Origin: a virus
Strand: one strand, 5' to 3'
Virus record (IMG/VR): IMGVR_UViG_3300008219_000117
Location: 1 to 22,382 of that record
DNA: 22,382 nt
Shown: piece after piece, positions 1 through 7,718 of the stretch
Layout: every line of letters begins with the position of its first letter
Numbering within the stretch: position 1 is the stretch's first letter
Notes under the pieces: generated by a model
What the model was told of the DNA's origin: nothing
What the model saw: the letters and a program-made list of their open reading frames with translations, nothing else
Databases searched by the model: none
Position numbers and translations under genes: made by a program

Positions 1-555
1 GGCTTGAATCTGCCCCTCCCGATCTCGCTCCATCTGCTTGAGCTTTAGCCATTGAACGGGGTCTTGTCGCTCTAGCGTATCCCAATCAATGTTCGGTTGT
101 GCGGCAGCTTCCATCTGTTGCCGGAGCTGCTGAAGCACAGACGCATACGTCTGACGCTCCTGCCCCAGAGCCGTTTGCTGTTCAGCGAACGCATTGCGCT
201 CATCTGCCAACGCCTGACTCTTTTGTGTGAATGAAGATCCCCTTTGGTAGCCCGATAAGAGTTCGTCCAGCGGAACTTGCATCTCTTTGCCGTCTACGAG
301 TACACGGTAGGTTGCACCTTCGCCTTCGGATTGCTCTTCGCCAGCTTCCTCGTCTGCGAACTCATCCACTTCATCCAAACTGTCGGATAATTCGGATTCT
401 ACCTCATGCTCCTCTAGGGAGTCCTCTGCCTCAACCGGCTCGGGTTGCTCCCCTGGTTCTCCGACAAGCATTTCATTGAACGAGCTTGAAATCTCGTCCA
501 TAGTGCGCCGTTTACGGTCACTCCCTGATGGGTTGGTGACTGTTGTTTCGCTCAC
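1..555 (-). CDS. Capsid scaffolding-like protein, partial (C-terminus beyond left edge)
   Basis: Open frame of 185 codons running off the left edge; no stop is met. The GTG start at 555 shares its G with the TAG of the upstream gene (TAGTG), and GGAG lies just before it, so translation is probably coupled. Residues 19-75 are very rich in Glu and Asp. A module follows with TYRVLVDGKEMQVPLDELL, then GYQRGSSFTQKSQAL, then a Gln/Glu/Arg-rich helical stretch likely to form a coiled coil. The pattern 'V-DG-E-V-L-EL-GY-R-FT-K' is familiar from scaffold-like proteins of podovirus capsid operons, which guide procapsid assembly and then leave. Position after the portal fits. The function is inferred from pattern and context, and the downstream major capsid gene is not in view. 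Confidence 0.75.
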   Translation of the reverse strand, partial: MSETTVTNPSGSDRKRRTMDEISSSFNEMLVGEPGEQPEPVEAEDSLEEHEVESELSDSLDEVDEFADEEAGEEQSEGEGATYRVLVDGKEMQVPLDELLSGYQRGSSFTQKSQALADERNAFAEQQTALGQERQTYASVLQQLRQQMEAAAQPNIDWDTLERQDPVQWLKLKQMERDREGQIQA

Positions 556-812
556 TATTTTCTCCGTTTCTTAGATTTATTTTTCTTTTCTACTGCCAAA
601 TCCGCGACCAATGTCCTAAGACCACGAACGACTTCATCGAGGCCACGACCCTGCATATAAAGATTCTCCCTGGTGTTCACCTCGTTCAGATCCGTCAGAT
701 GCCATTGTGTAACGATGCTGACTCTTGCGGCTTCGATAACTTCGGTGAACACAGGATCTTTTAATATCTCATCAGCTCGCAGTCCCTTCTGTTCGCGAGT
801 CAACTCACTCAT
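555..812 (-). CDS. Small conserved-looking phage protein between portal and scaffold (85 aa)
   Basis: 85-residue protein, mostly helical, with a C-terminal basic tail (KKNKSKKRRK). The centre holds QWHLTDLNEVNTRENLYMQG, and the region around residues 25-65 resembles small unknown proteins often found next to podovirus portals. No enzymatic motif is seen. The ATG at 812 lies inside the end of the portal gene (8-nt overlap), and its TAG overlaps the GTG of the scaffold-like gene, so it sits in a translationally coupled trio. A head-assembly role is likely from position only; the exact function is unknown. Confidence 0.75.
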   Translation of the reverse strand: MSELTREQKGLRADEILKDPVFTEVIEAARVSIVTQWHLTDLNEVNTRENLYMQGRGLDEVVRGLRTLVADLAVEKKNKSKKRRK

Positions 813-2874
813 CTTCTAATCTCTTCTTCAAAATTTCAAGGTCTACTTCATTATCAAATTTCTCTTCAGCCTGAAATTCCCGTATAGCGATATCGCCAGC
901 AATACGCACACTCTCTCGCTCATCGAGCTGTCGCGCCTTCATTACATCAACCTCCAACTTCTGTTGATCGATTGCCGTGCGAGCTTGGATATCTGCCATC
1001 TGTGCTTGTGCGAGCAACTCTTCTGGATTTGGCGGCGGCGGTTCAGGTGGCGGTGGCTGCCAATCAATCGGTAGAGGTTTGAAGAATTGATCTGTGTCCT
1101 TGTAGCCACTGATCTCCAGCATCTTGGCTAACGTGTTTCTGATATTGCCTAAACCGACAAGAGGATTATCCGGCCCAAGTTTCTCCAACGCTTCCGTCTG
1201 CCTGACTACAACCTGATTCAGTACAGCCAGCCGTTCGTCAGTCATACCGGAGCCTAGACCCACATTCACCGTACAATCCATAGAAGAATCCCATACCCGT
1301 GGATCTACTGGCACCCATTCGTTACGCAGGCGAACTACGCGCTCACGGTCCTGGTGCGTGATGATGAGTCTTAGCAATCCCTTGAACAGACGTTTGAATC
1401 CATCTTCTGCAAACAGTCTAGCCATCATTTCCAGATGCTGTTCAGCACCACGAATCGTAGCGGTTACAGCAGCCCTGGTTGTGGATTGAAGTACATCTGG
1501 ATCTAAGCCCTGTGACGCAGCCGTCTGGCCGGTTCGAGATTCCTTCATGTCATCCAGATAGGCGACCATAGGAAACGCTTCCTTACCCAGGAACGGCACA
1601 TCCAATTGCTGTACCATACCAGGCTGGCGCATCCTGATGATTGAACCAACTTCTGGATTCAGGACATCATCAATGTCCACCATACCTTCGACTACACCCG
1701 TTCTTGGATATAACGCGAAACTCAAGCTGTCCAGCATACCACGCAGTACGGCTGACTTGATTCTCTGAATATCTTTTGTCAGGTCGGCCAAGTCAGACCC
1801 AAAGAACACATGAGGCTCTGGGTCGCAAGCGAACATAGCAAACGGTATCTCATCGGCAGGCTCGTTGTTCACAACCTTGTAGCCATCGCCAATCGTGCAT
1901 ACACGCCTGAGTTCCGCTATACCGTCACCGTCGTAATCGACATAGCACCATGCTTCGACGTACAGTACACGCCTGCGTTCATAAGCTGACAAAGGACTGT
2001 TGGATGTGCGATCATTGTATCGTGCCCAATATTCATCCGTACCAGTAAAGGCAACTTCATCCGACAAATGCTCTTCTAGCAGTTTCCTATCGTATCCCAA
2101 GGCAACCAGTGATGACACCGTAGCCATCGTTCTGTGGCCTACAACCATAGCGTCATCGAGACTTGTGGCTGCTGCATCCACTAGGAACTCTTCCGGCGGC
2201 ATTGTTTCTATTTTGACTTTATTGCGTTTGTGGTGACGTTTAATCTCAACATCGTATATCTGCGGTACTGGCATACCCTGGGCCTGCATCATCGCAGCCT
2301 GTTGTTCATCGATGCCCGGAGCTGGACGAGCTTCCACTGATACGGCTTCTACTCCATCCTCCTGTAGCAGTAGACCTAGCGCACCTTCGTCTAGATTTTC
2401 AAACGTATGCGTATGTACCTCTATAGAATCGTCCCACCACCATTTAACGAAACCGCCTTTATTCATCAGTGCGTCCTTGAACACGCTGTAGAACAAGGTT
2501 ACGGCGTCGTTATCCTGCTGTATGATGTAGTTCAGATAATCCGTGGCCTGTTCAGCCATCGCGATATCTTCGCCGGAACGTGGCACAAACTCTACAACCT
2601 TCTCAGATCCAAAGAACACACGCATCATCGAAGGGAGTACGGCCTGCACGGAATCACGAACATCACGGCTGACAACCTGACTCCTGCCGTCTACTTCGTT
2701 GCCGAATGGATCGCCTTTGTAATACTTGGTTGACTCTGCCCTGATCGGGCTGATGTCATCGTCTATGTACTGGATCGCGTCTGTGATATAGGCACGAACT
2801 GCGGTTTGCAGTTCCTCCTCCGTCATCCCGATACCAGCTTCGGTTTCAGCCTCGTCTATATATGCCAAATTCAA
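805..2874 (-). CDS. Portal protein, P22-like
   Basis: 689-residue protein of the P22-type portal family: a dodecameric ring at one capsid vertex through which DNA enters and leaves, and the docking site for terminase. The N-terminal part shows the family pattern: a helix with ISPIRAESTKYYKGDPFG, then GRSQVVSRDVRDSVQAVLPS (residues about 83-102), then MMRVFFGSEKVVEF. The C-terminal third is a charged, proline-containing and then helical tail (DWQPPPPEPPPPNPEELL onward), as in podovirus portals with a barrel extension. It lies directly downstream of the large terminase. The first possible start is TTG at 2874 with a weak ribosome site; the ATG at 2826 (residue 17, MTEEEL) fits homologue starts as well and may be the true one. 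The 132-bp gap to the terminase shows no clear signal. Confidence 0.95.
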   Translation of the reverse strand: MNLAYIDEAETEAGIGMTEEELQTAVRAYITDAIQYIDDDISPIRAESTKYYKGDPFGNEVDGRSQVVSRDVRDSVQAVLPSMMRVFFGSEKVVEFVPRSGEDIAMAEQATDYLNYIIQQDNDAVTLFYSVFKDALMNKGGFVKWWWDDSIEVHTHTFENLDEGALGLLLQEDGVEAVSVEARPAPGIDEQQAAMMQAQGMPVPQIYDVEIKRHHKRNKVKIETMPPEEFLVDAAATSLDDAMVVGHRTMATVSSLVALGYDRKLLEEHLSDEVAFTGTDEYWARYNDRTSNSPLSAYERRRVLYVEAWCYVDYDGDGIAELRRVCTIGDGYKVVNNEPADEIPFAMFACDPEPHVFFGSDLADLTKDIQRIKSAVLRGMLDSLSFALYPRTGVVEGMVDIDDVLNPEVGSIIRMRQPGMVQQLDVPFLGKEAFPMVAYLDDMKESRTGQTAASQGLDPDVLQSTTRAAVTATIRGAEQHLEMMARLFAEDGFKRLFKGLLRLIITHQDRERVVRLRNEWVPVDPRVWDSSMDCTVNVGLGSGMTDERLAVLNQVVVRQTEALEKLGPDNPLVGLGNIRNTLAKMLEISGYKDTDQFFKPLPIDWQPPPPEPPPPNPEELLAQAQMADIQARTAIDQQKLEVDVMKARQLDERESVRIAGDIAIREFQAEEKFDNEVDLEILKKRLEDE

Positions 2875-3006
2875 CCACGCTGCTAAAGATATGTAACGAC
2901 ATTCTCATTCTTTGATGACAAGATGTCTAGGGGCAACACCCTATTGCGGAGAAGACACCTTTGTTTGTTTAAGTTGGGCTGATACGCCAGTTAGCAGCCG
3001 AACCCC

Positions 3007-4392
3007 CTAGACTATCCCTGCAAGATCTCTTTTCAACTTACCCGAACGTCTGTTGGATCTTCCTCCTATAGCAGTACCAGCATCGGACGCAAACGTCAAT
3101 ACAAATGCATCTGCAGCATCTGGACTTTCTACCCCTCTTTTCTTCAGCTCTGCCTTAGATTCTATCTTGAGTTTACCTGTAGACGTATATGTATACCGCA
3201 ATGTGGTAAGTTCTGATTTTAACCTGGCATCTTTGGGTAACCGCACATCCCGACCTTCAAGCCATCCTCTGGCCTTATACCACAATTCAGCCCTCAGGTT
3301 CAGGTATGTATCGCCAAGTGAAGGACTCTCGCTGACATTTATCGCATAAGCTGGGAGTCCCAATTCTCTAAGCCTGTCAGCTACCCCTGCGCCAAGCCCG
3401 ATAGCATCAACAAATATTTCCTTTGGCTTCTCTTCGGCACTATCATATTCAGCCTTGATAGCACCCGTAAACTGCATTGTATCAAGACCACGCCATAGCC
3501 TAACAGACTCTGTGACAGAATTTCCCTTTCTCTTGCATAGAGCGGATGCGTCAGAACCGAATCTAGCGACATCGATACCCCAGACTACAGTACCAAATGT
3601 TGTTGGAAACACATCGCGTGTAATGGCACCTTCTGCCAATTCCATGCTTATGACCGTGTCATCATCCCCTTTAGGAAATTCACCAAGAACACGCACACGG
3701 TATGTATTAGACTCCGGTCCATAGCGGAGTTTGCATTCTTCAATATACTCGTTCGATACCCGTGACGTTGTTTCACACGACACATGAAATGTATTCCATC
3801 TATCTTCCAGTTTATGGAATGTATCATAAAAATATCCAGAGCTTCGTACAGGGTTGCCTGCTAATACCATAGATGCATGGTGTGCAGACATGGACCCACC
3901 GGCAGCTTCATATACCTGTTCTGGTACACCACTAGCTTCGTCACAAATAAGCAGGACATGATCTGCGTGAACTCCCTGCAAAGCGTCGGGCTGTTCGGCT
4001 CTGGATGTTCTTGCTGAAATAAAGTTTCTTTCAGAATCTTCAGCCAATTCTATCCTATCTGCACGTACAATAAACATTTCTCGGAAGCCTTCAGGTGCCT
4101 GCTTCAGCCAGGACTTAGCTTCCGGCAATAATGCATCGTGTAGCTGTGCGGATGTTGGTGCAGTTATAACTACTTTAGCGTTGTAGTGTACTGTGATCCA
4201 CCATAAAGCGAGCCATGACAAACAACTCGTTTTACCTACACCGTGACCGGATCTTATCGAGACACCCCGATCACCATCAGCAACCGCCTGCATGACCTTT
4301 GACTGCCACTCATCAGGTTCTGCATTAAGGATTGTTTGTACAAACAGGGTAGGATCTTTACGAAACCTTTTTATTGATTTGGCAAAACCCAT
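3007..4392 (-). CDS. terL: Terminase large subunit (ATPase and nuclease)
   Basis: 461-residue packaging motor. The N-terminal ATPase domain has Walker A SGHGVGKTS (residues 48-56), Walker B VLLICDE (146-152) and the coupling motif AGNP (178-181). The C-terminal RNase H-like nuclease shows its acidic residues in GIDVARFG (D274), IFVDAIGLG (D329) and SPDAADAF (D425 and D428). Length and motif order are normal for the family. It cuts concatemeric phage DNA and pumps it into the procapsid through the portal. The ATG immediately follows the TAA of the 89-aa gene. Its usual small-subunit partner is not adjacent; a candidate lies about 13 kb away on the other strand at 17075-17560. Confidence 0.98.
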   Translation of the reverse strand: MGFAKSIKRFRKDPTLFVQTILNAEPDEWQSKVMQAVADGDRGVSIRSGHGVGKTSCLSWLALWWITVHYNAKVVITAPTSAQLHDALLPEAKSWLKQAPEGFREMFIVRADRIELAEDSERNFISARTSRAEQPDALQGVHADHVLLICDEASGVPEQVYEAAGGSMSAHHASMVLAGNPVRSSGYFYDTFHKLEDRWNTFHVSCETTSRVSNEYIEECKLRYGPESNTYRVRVLGEFPKGDDDTVISMELAEGAITRDVFPTTFGTVVWGIDVARFGSDASALCKRKGNSVTESVRLWRGLDTMQFTGAIKAEYDSAEEKPKEIFVDAIGLGAGVADRLRELGLPAYAINVSESPSLGDTYLNLRAELWYKARGWLEGRDVRLPKDARLKSELTTLRYTYTSTGKLKIESKAELKKRGVESPDAADAFVLTFASDAGTAIGGRSNRRSGKLKRDLAGIV

Positions 4393-4662
4393 TTATTCTG
4401 GAAGTTCCACAAGAAAGCCAGGAGTCCCATCCCCAAACCAGCCACCAAGTTGATTGTACTCATAATACTCAAGTGCCTCTCCATAATCGGCACCATCGTC
4501 CATCAACTTCTCCAGTACTTTCGATTTATCATAAAGAAGTACGGACGGCTGACCAAATCGCTCAAGAATACCGACAACACAGCTATCGTACATTTCTGCC
4601 GGTTCCATCCTGATCGCATTATCAAGACCGTACTCTTCTACCTGTTCATCGAGATTCCTCAT
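4393..4662 (-). CDS. Unknown small acidic phage protein upstream of terminase (89 aa)
   Basis: 89 residues, acidic, with a pattern seen in many unannotated phage proteins: an N-terminal 'LDEQVEEYGLDNAIRMEPAE', a core CVVGILERFGQPSVLLYDKS, a helix KVLEKLMDDGADYGEALEYY, and a final EYNQLGGWFGDGTPGFL. The conserved aromatic and glycine positions suggest a real folded domain. The gene begins 6 nt after the lysozyme stop and its TAA abuts the terminase ATG, so the three are co-translated. I recognise the family pattern but no function. A role in packaging or head assembly is a guess from position. Confidence 0.8.
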   Translation of the reverse strand: MRNLDEQVEEYGLDNAIRMEPAEMYDSCVVGILERFGQPSVLLYDKSKVLEKLMDDGADYGEALEYYEYNQLGGWFGDGTPGFLVELPE

Positions 4663-4668
4663 ATATGA

Positions 4669-5745
4669 CTAATATCCCCTGGATTGCCTTTGTCTCCTGA
4701 GTTCAGCTTCGCGTCTGCCCCCACCTAGAAGCCCACGGATCTTGTTAACACCACCCATGATTAACTCTTGTTCACGCCTTTGCCGTCCCAATTGTTTATT
4801 TCTGAGATTCTCTTCTGCCTGTTCCCAGGTCAATGTATCCCCTTCAAGCAAGGGAGGTGATTCTGTTGGAACCACCCCCTCCTTTCTTGATTCTGATCTA
4901 AGGGCATATAGATGCTGCATAGCAGCCTCAACCGTATCATGGGTTTCTATATCCCTCCAGCTATCGCCATCACTAACCTGAACAGTTCTATTGCTCAACC
5001 TATACCTTACGGGAGCTTGCGACAAAGCCGCATTACTCCTGAGTGGTATCTGCCCTTCTTCTGAACCAAGTAAGCCAGCAACACCTGGTGTCTCGAATGG
5101 ATCTATCCTGTCACCCAGTAAGGATCTCGATGCTCTCCTTCGCCTGGTACGACGCATACCTGGCGTAAGAATATGAGGCACACCCTCCCATTCCTCTTCG
5201 GGTTCTGACTCTGTAGACATGAATACAGAGTTTCTAACCGTATCCGCTTCGAGCTGCCTGCGCTTGTTTAACCCAGGATTACTTGACGTCAATGCCTCGA
5301 TTGAATCTGCTACCGCGTATTTATCGCCAGTATTGAATGCTTCTACCACAGACTCAGGAACCCTACCAAAATTATAGGCTAACGAGGTGACCACAGCTAA
5401 CGTATCCGCATCCAGGTTATCATATATTTGAGGACTGATACTATTTCTAGCCCTGGGCATAAACTCGGTAGTCAGCCTTCTATCTATATCCCGATCAGCA
5501 TCCTCTTCGGTAACGGACATTCCCTTGGTAACGGGTATAACCCTACCATCCTCGAGCGTAATTGTATCACTACCATAACCGGCCCTGTATGCATTTACAT
5601 CCCATGTGCCCGTGGGCTGCCAGCCTTCTCGTTGGATAATGAAATCCCTGACAACATTGTATCTAGGATCTTGTCTTATCTCTATCGCCAGATCATCCTC
5701 CGGCGTTTCTTCTGTAGCAATCGGCCCCAACAAACTAGCCATCAT
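4669..5745 (-). CDS. GH24-like lysozyme domain protein with long C-terminal extension (probable virion-associated muramidase)
   Basis: 358 residues. Residues about 30-175 resemble phage lysozymes of the GH24 fold, which cleave the glycan strands of peptidoglycan. The likely catalytic Glu is E40 in IIQREGWQ. Next come AYRAGYGSDTITLEDG (52-67), VTKGMSVTEEDADRDIDRRL (72-91) and the helix motif SLAYNFGRVP (121-130). Residues 176-358 form a polar, Arg/Glu-rich extension with no recognisable domain. The start is ATG-ATG at 5742-5745 behind AAGGTGGG. It sits in the head operon beside terminase, away from the lysis cassette at 19.5-20.9 kb, so a role in the virion during entry is more likely than host lysis (inference). 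An internal capsid protein is an alternative. Confidence 0.8.
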   Translation of the reverse strand: MMASLLGPIATEETPEDDLAIEIRQDPRYNVVRDFIIQREGWQPTGTWDVNAYRAGYGSDTITLEDGRVIPVTKGMSVTEEDADRDIDRRLTTEFMPRARNSISPQIYDNLDADTLAVVTSLAYNFGRVPESVVEAFNTGDKYAVADSIEALTSSNPGLNKRRQLEADTVRNSVFMSTESEPEEEWEGVPHILTPGMRRTRRRRASRSLLGDRIDPFETPGVAGLLGSEEGQIPLRSNAALSQAPVRYRLSNRTVQVSDGDSWRDIETHDTVEAAMQHLYALRSESRKEGVVPTESPPLLEGDTLTWEQAEENLRNKQLGRQRREQELIMGGVNKIRGLLGGGRREAELRRQRQSRGY

Positions 5746-5756
5746 CCCACCTTCGT

Positions 5757-5888
5757 TTAGTGCTTAACATTTGCACGGAGAGCTTTCAGGTGTCGTTTTG
5801 CTGCTTGCACCGTTTTATGGGTGGTGAGCTTCTTCCAACCACTCGCTCGCTTGACTTGAACCGTTTTACCGCTGAGTCGATACGGCAT
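5757..5888 (-). CDS. Small basic phage protein (43 aa)
   Basis: A 43-residue ORF filling the gap between the 144-aa gene and the lysozyme: it starts MPYRLSGKTVQVKRASGW and ends ALRANVKH, with ten Lys/Arg spaced through a short strand-like part and a helix (VQAAKRHLKALRANV). The pattern 'VQVKR-GWK-L-TH-T---A--HL-ALRANV' matches tiny proteins often found in podovirus head operons. The ATG at 5888 lies 8 nt after the upstream stop, and its TAA lies 11 nt before the lysozyme start. No strong ribosome site is visible, so translation may depend on re-initiation. Function unknown; nucleic-acid binding is possible from charge alone. Confidence 0.65.
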   Translation of the reverse strand: MPYRLSGKTVQVKRASGWKKLTTHKTVQAAKRHLKALRANVKH

Positions 5889-5896
5889 CTAGTTAT

Positions 5897-6331
5897 TCAT
5901 TTTTGAAAACGTATCGCCTGACGATCTACCCATATTCTACCTTGCATATACATCTCGTCACCCTTACCAAAGAATGTATCTATGACATACTGATATTCTT
6001 CTTCGTTCATAAATTTTTCAGCTTTTCTTTCATGTTTCGCATTAACAGCAGGATAAAGCAGGCATCCCTGATTGTCTTTGGCAGAGTACACACGATTCAG
6101 GCCATTCGATACATACGCTTCCGTTCCTCCCTGCTGCCACTCAGGATAGATACCGCGTTTGTTCAAATCCATCACTGACCTACAGATAGCTTTCCTTACT
6201 TCTGCCTTCGTATGTCCCACGCCGTCTGATTGCACATCCTCGACAATCGCTGCAAAATCCAATGTATCGGCTCGCAAAACATCCTCATCTGGAATGTAAC
6301 CACTGGAAAAGGAATCCATTTGTTCCGACAT
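5897..6331 (-). CDS. Unknown phage protein (144 aa)
   Basis: 144-residue soluble protein that I do not recognise. Residues 1-50 are acidic (MDSFSSGYIPDEDVL, then a helix DFAAIVEDV); the middle has KAEVRKAICRSVMDLNKRGIYPEW; the end is basic and aromatic (YQYVIDTFFGKGDEMYMQGRIWVDRQAIRF). No signal peptide or membrane segment is seen. The ATG at 6331 follows the ParB-like gene stop by 1 nt and has GGAGAG placed well upstream inside that gene, so the start is well supported. Position between a ParB-like protein and the packaging genes allows a DNA-related or head role, but the sequence gives no direct evidence. Confidence 0.75.
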   Translation of the reverse strand: MSEQMDSFSSGYIPDEDVLRADTLDFAAIVEDVQSDGVGHTKAEVRKAICRSVMDLNKRGIYPEWQQGGTEAYVSNGLNRVYSAKDNQGCLLYPAVNAKHERKAEKFMNEEEYQYVIDTFFGKGDEMYMQGRIWVDRQAIRFQK

Positions 6332-6332
6332 A

Positions 6333-7241
6333 TTAACTCTCCATCAGGTTTGTGAAACTTTCGATAATAGTATCAAGTTCTGGTAGCCAGCGGTGTTTGG
6401 GATCCAGTTTAGCAAGATTACTTCTATTCTCCACAACTACCGACCGAGTAGCCAATACAATTTTAAGATCGGCAGGAATCGGAGGCGGCAATTGCGCCAC
6501 TGTTGCTCCAGCCAGATCCCGGTCATACTCATCACTCGACTGCGCCAGCATCTTTACGCGAGTACGTTCCGGCTGATCCATAGCCACAACGTGTGATGCC
6601 ATGGCCAGCTTCTGGGTGTGATTCGTTTTCGCTTCATTGATTAAATCGGACAGCACACCGCGATCATCCTCGTTTATCTTTTTAAGTGCCTCTTCCAACT
6701 CAGCACTCTCAACTTCCTTCTTCGCCTCTGTCAACGTCAGTGTTCCATTGATGACAGGTTCTACGAGTTCAGGCTTACGCTTCCGTATCTTCTTCGCTTC
6801 CTGCACATACTGATGGTTCGTCTGGAAGGTTTTAGCGGCGTTGTCGCGGGATTTGGAACCTTGTGCAATTGTTTGCACAATGTCACCCAAGTCCGTTCGC
6901 GTACCCTGCCTTTCGCGAGCTTCTGCTTCCAAGACATCCAAGATATCTGGGTCTGCTGCGAGCATAGCACGTTGCTGACTTGTGAGATGTCTGCGCTGAA
7001 GATTCGTCGAGACAATCCACTCGCCAGCAGTTACACCATCGGGTGCGCTCCATTCGGTTTGCTTCGGCGCAATGCCCAAGTCATTACATGCCCTGACACG
7101 GTTACGTCCATCAAGTAGTTGATTGTCGTGGATCACCACAGGATGCAGTTGACCACGATCTCGTATGTCATCGACAAGCTCTTCATACTCACGACCAAAC
7201 AACAACGGAAACTTCTCTGCTACCGGATGAATCTCGATCAT
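6333..7241 (-). CDS. ParB-like N-terminal domain protein (ParB/Srx-type)
   Basis: 302 residues from the ATG at 7241. Residues 1-95 carry the ParB N-terminal domain: MIEIHPVAEKFPLL at the start, a helix with REYEELVDDIRDRGQLHPVV, then the hallmark LLDGRNRVRACNDLGI (42-57) and STNLQRRHLTSQQRAML (78-94). Such domains bind CTP or act as nucleases, and many phages encode one near terminase genes. The rest is helical and charged, with a likely HTH-containing middle (SRDNAAKTFQTNHQYVQEAKKI). A GTG at 7280 would lengthen it by 13 residues, but its ribosome site is too close and homologues begin at the ATG. A role in DNA handling, packaging choice or regulation is inferred; no ParA partner is visible. 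Confidence 0.9.
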   Translation of the reverse strand: MIEIHPVAEKFPLLFGREYEELVDDIRDRGQLHPVVIHDNQLLDGRNRVRACNDLGIAPKQTEWSAPDGVTAGEWIVSTNLQRRHLTSQQRAMLAADPDILDVLEAEARERQGTRTDLGDIVQTIAQGSKSRDNAAKTFQTNHQYVQEAKKIRKRKPELVEPVINGTLTLTEAKKEVESAELEEALKKINEDDRGVLSDLINEAKTNHTQKLAMASHVVAMDQPERTRVKMLAQSSDEYDRDLAGATVAQLPPPIPADLKIVLATRSVVVENRSNLAKLDPKHRWLPELDTIIESFTNLMES

Positions 7242-7243
7242 AG

Positions 7244-7438
7244 TTATTTTTTTAGAGAAGGGAATTTTTTCTCGACACACCTTCTGACTCTGGCCTGCTC
7301 CGCTTCCGTACCAAACTGAGCTATCCTGGCTAGAGCATTCCTGGCATGAGAAATATCTGGGACCGGATAAGTTCTACCAGGACCGCAGAACGCGCTGTCC
7401 GGCAACTTCTTTCTCTGCTTCGTGGACAGAGTCGCCAT
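7244..7438 (-). CDS. DUF6582-like small phage protein (64 aa)
   Basis: 64 residues from ATG 7438, which has AGGAG five nt upstream; a GTG at 7444 is possible but less well spaced. The sequence follows a widespread pattern: LSTKQRKKLPDSAFCGPGRTYP, then ISHARNALARIAQFG, then VRRCVEKKFPSL. I recall this as the DUF6582 type found in phage and bacterial proteins, sometimes next to capsid proteases; the family name is from memory. The first 65 nt overlap the zinc-ribbon gene in another frame, and the TAA lies 2 nt before the ParB-like ATG. The molecular function is unknown. Confidence 0.8.
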   Translation of the reverse strand: MATLSTKQRKKLPDSAFCGPGRTYPVPDISHARNALARIAQFGTEAEQARVRRCVEKKFPSLKK

Positions 7439-7556
7439 CGTCACTCCTGAAGTGTGGATGATCCTCCAAGACTATACCGCAATATTCGCACGTTAGCCAC
7501 AGTATCGTAGGTTCCTGCGTTTGACCACAACCTGAACAGCTTATGTGTTTAGTCAT
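7374..7556 (-). CDS. Small zinc-ribbon-like protein (60 aa)
   Basis: 60 residues. Two Cys pairs, CSGC (residues 7-10) and CEYC (23-26), form a compact zinc ribbon, followed by an acidic, His-containing tail (DHPHFRSDDGDSVHEAEKEV). The start is strongly supported: GGAGG lies four nt before the ATG at 7556. The last 65 nt overlap the next gene in a different frame, whose own AGGAG sits inside this gene. Such ribbons in phage usually bind nucleic acid or host proteins; nothing more specific can be said. Confidence 0.75.
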   Translation of the reverse strand: MTKHISCSGCGQTQEPTILWLTCEYCGIVLEDHPHFRSDDGDSVHEAEKEVAGQRVLRSW

Positions 7557-7598
7557 AAGACCTCCACATATAATCTTTTCTGTATTTAACTGGTTACT

Positions 7599-7688
7599 TT
7601 ATTTCCAGATGTTTTCCATGCCCCACTTCCAGGCCATGTAATAGTACAGAAAAAACTCGTTGTTACGCAACGGTTTATGGAATACCAT
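7599..7688 (-). CDS. Possible aromatic 29-aa peptide
   Basis: A short frame starting MVFHKPLRNNEFFLYYYMAW and ending in ENIWK, with GGAAG placed four nt before the ATG at 7688. The middle FFLYYYMAW is hydrophobic and aromatic and could touch a membrane. It is the only sensible frame through the 162-nt gap between the 78-aa gene and the zinc-ribbon gene, but it is short and overlaps one copy of a diverged 29-bp repeat, so it may be chance or a decayed gene. A competing 35-codon frame starts at ATG 7698, nearly the same place. Confidence 0.3.
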   Translation of the reverse strand: MVFHKPLRNNEFFLYYYMAWKWGMENIWK

Positions 7689-7713
7689 AGGTCTTCCATA
7701 CCCCTCTTCCAAG
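7605..7713. repeat. Two diverged 29-bp direct repeats, 80 bp apart
   Basis: Positions 7605-7633 and 7685-7713 match at 23 of 29 bases; each contains TTCCAT, four C's, and CTTCCA. Read on the minus strand, each copy can encode a peptide of the form W-K-x-G-M-E-x-x-W, in different overall frames because the 80-bp spacing is not a multiple of three. They lie in the leader between two genes of the late operon. They could be protein-binding sites, RNA elements or traces of a duplicated tiny gene. Confidence 0.6.
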
Positions 7714-7718
7714 CCTAA

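Noticed and set aside
2407-2733. 108-codon plus-strand frame inside the portal gene
   Set aside because: It is antisense to a portal gene with clear family motifs and shows no ribosome site or motif of its own.
7242-7280. GTG at 7280 as start of the ParB-like gene
   Set aside because: AGAAGG is only one nt before it, it overlaps the upstream gene, and the family pattern begins at the ATG at 7241.
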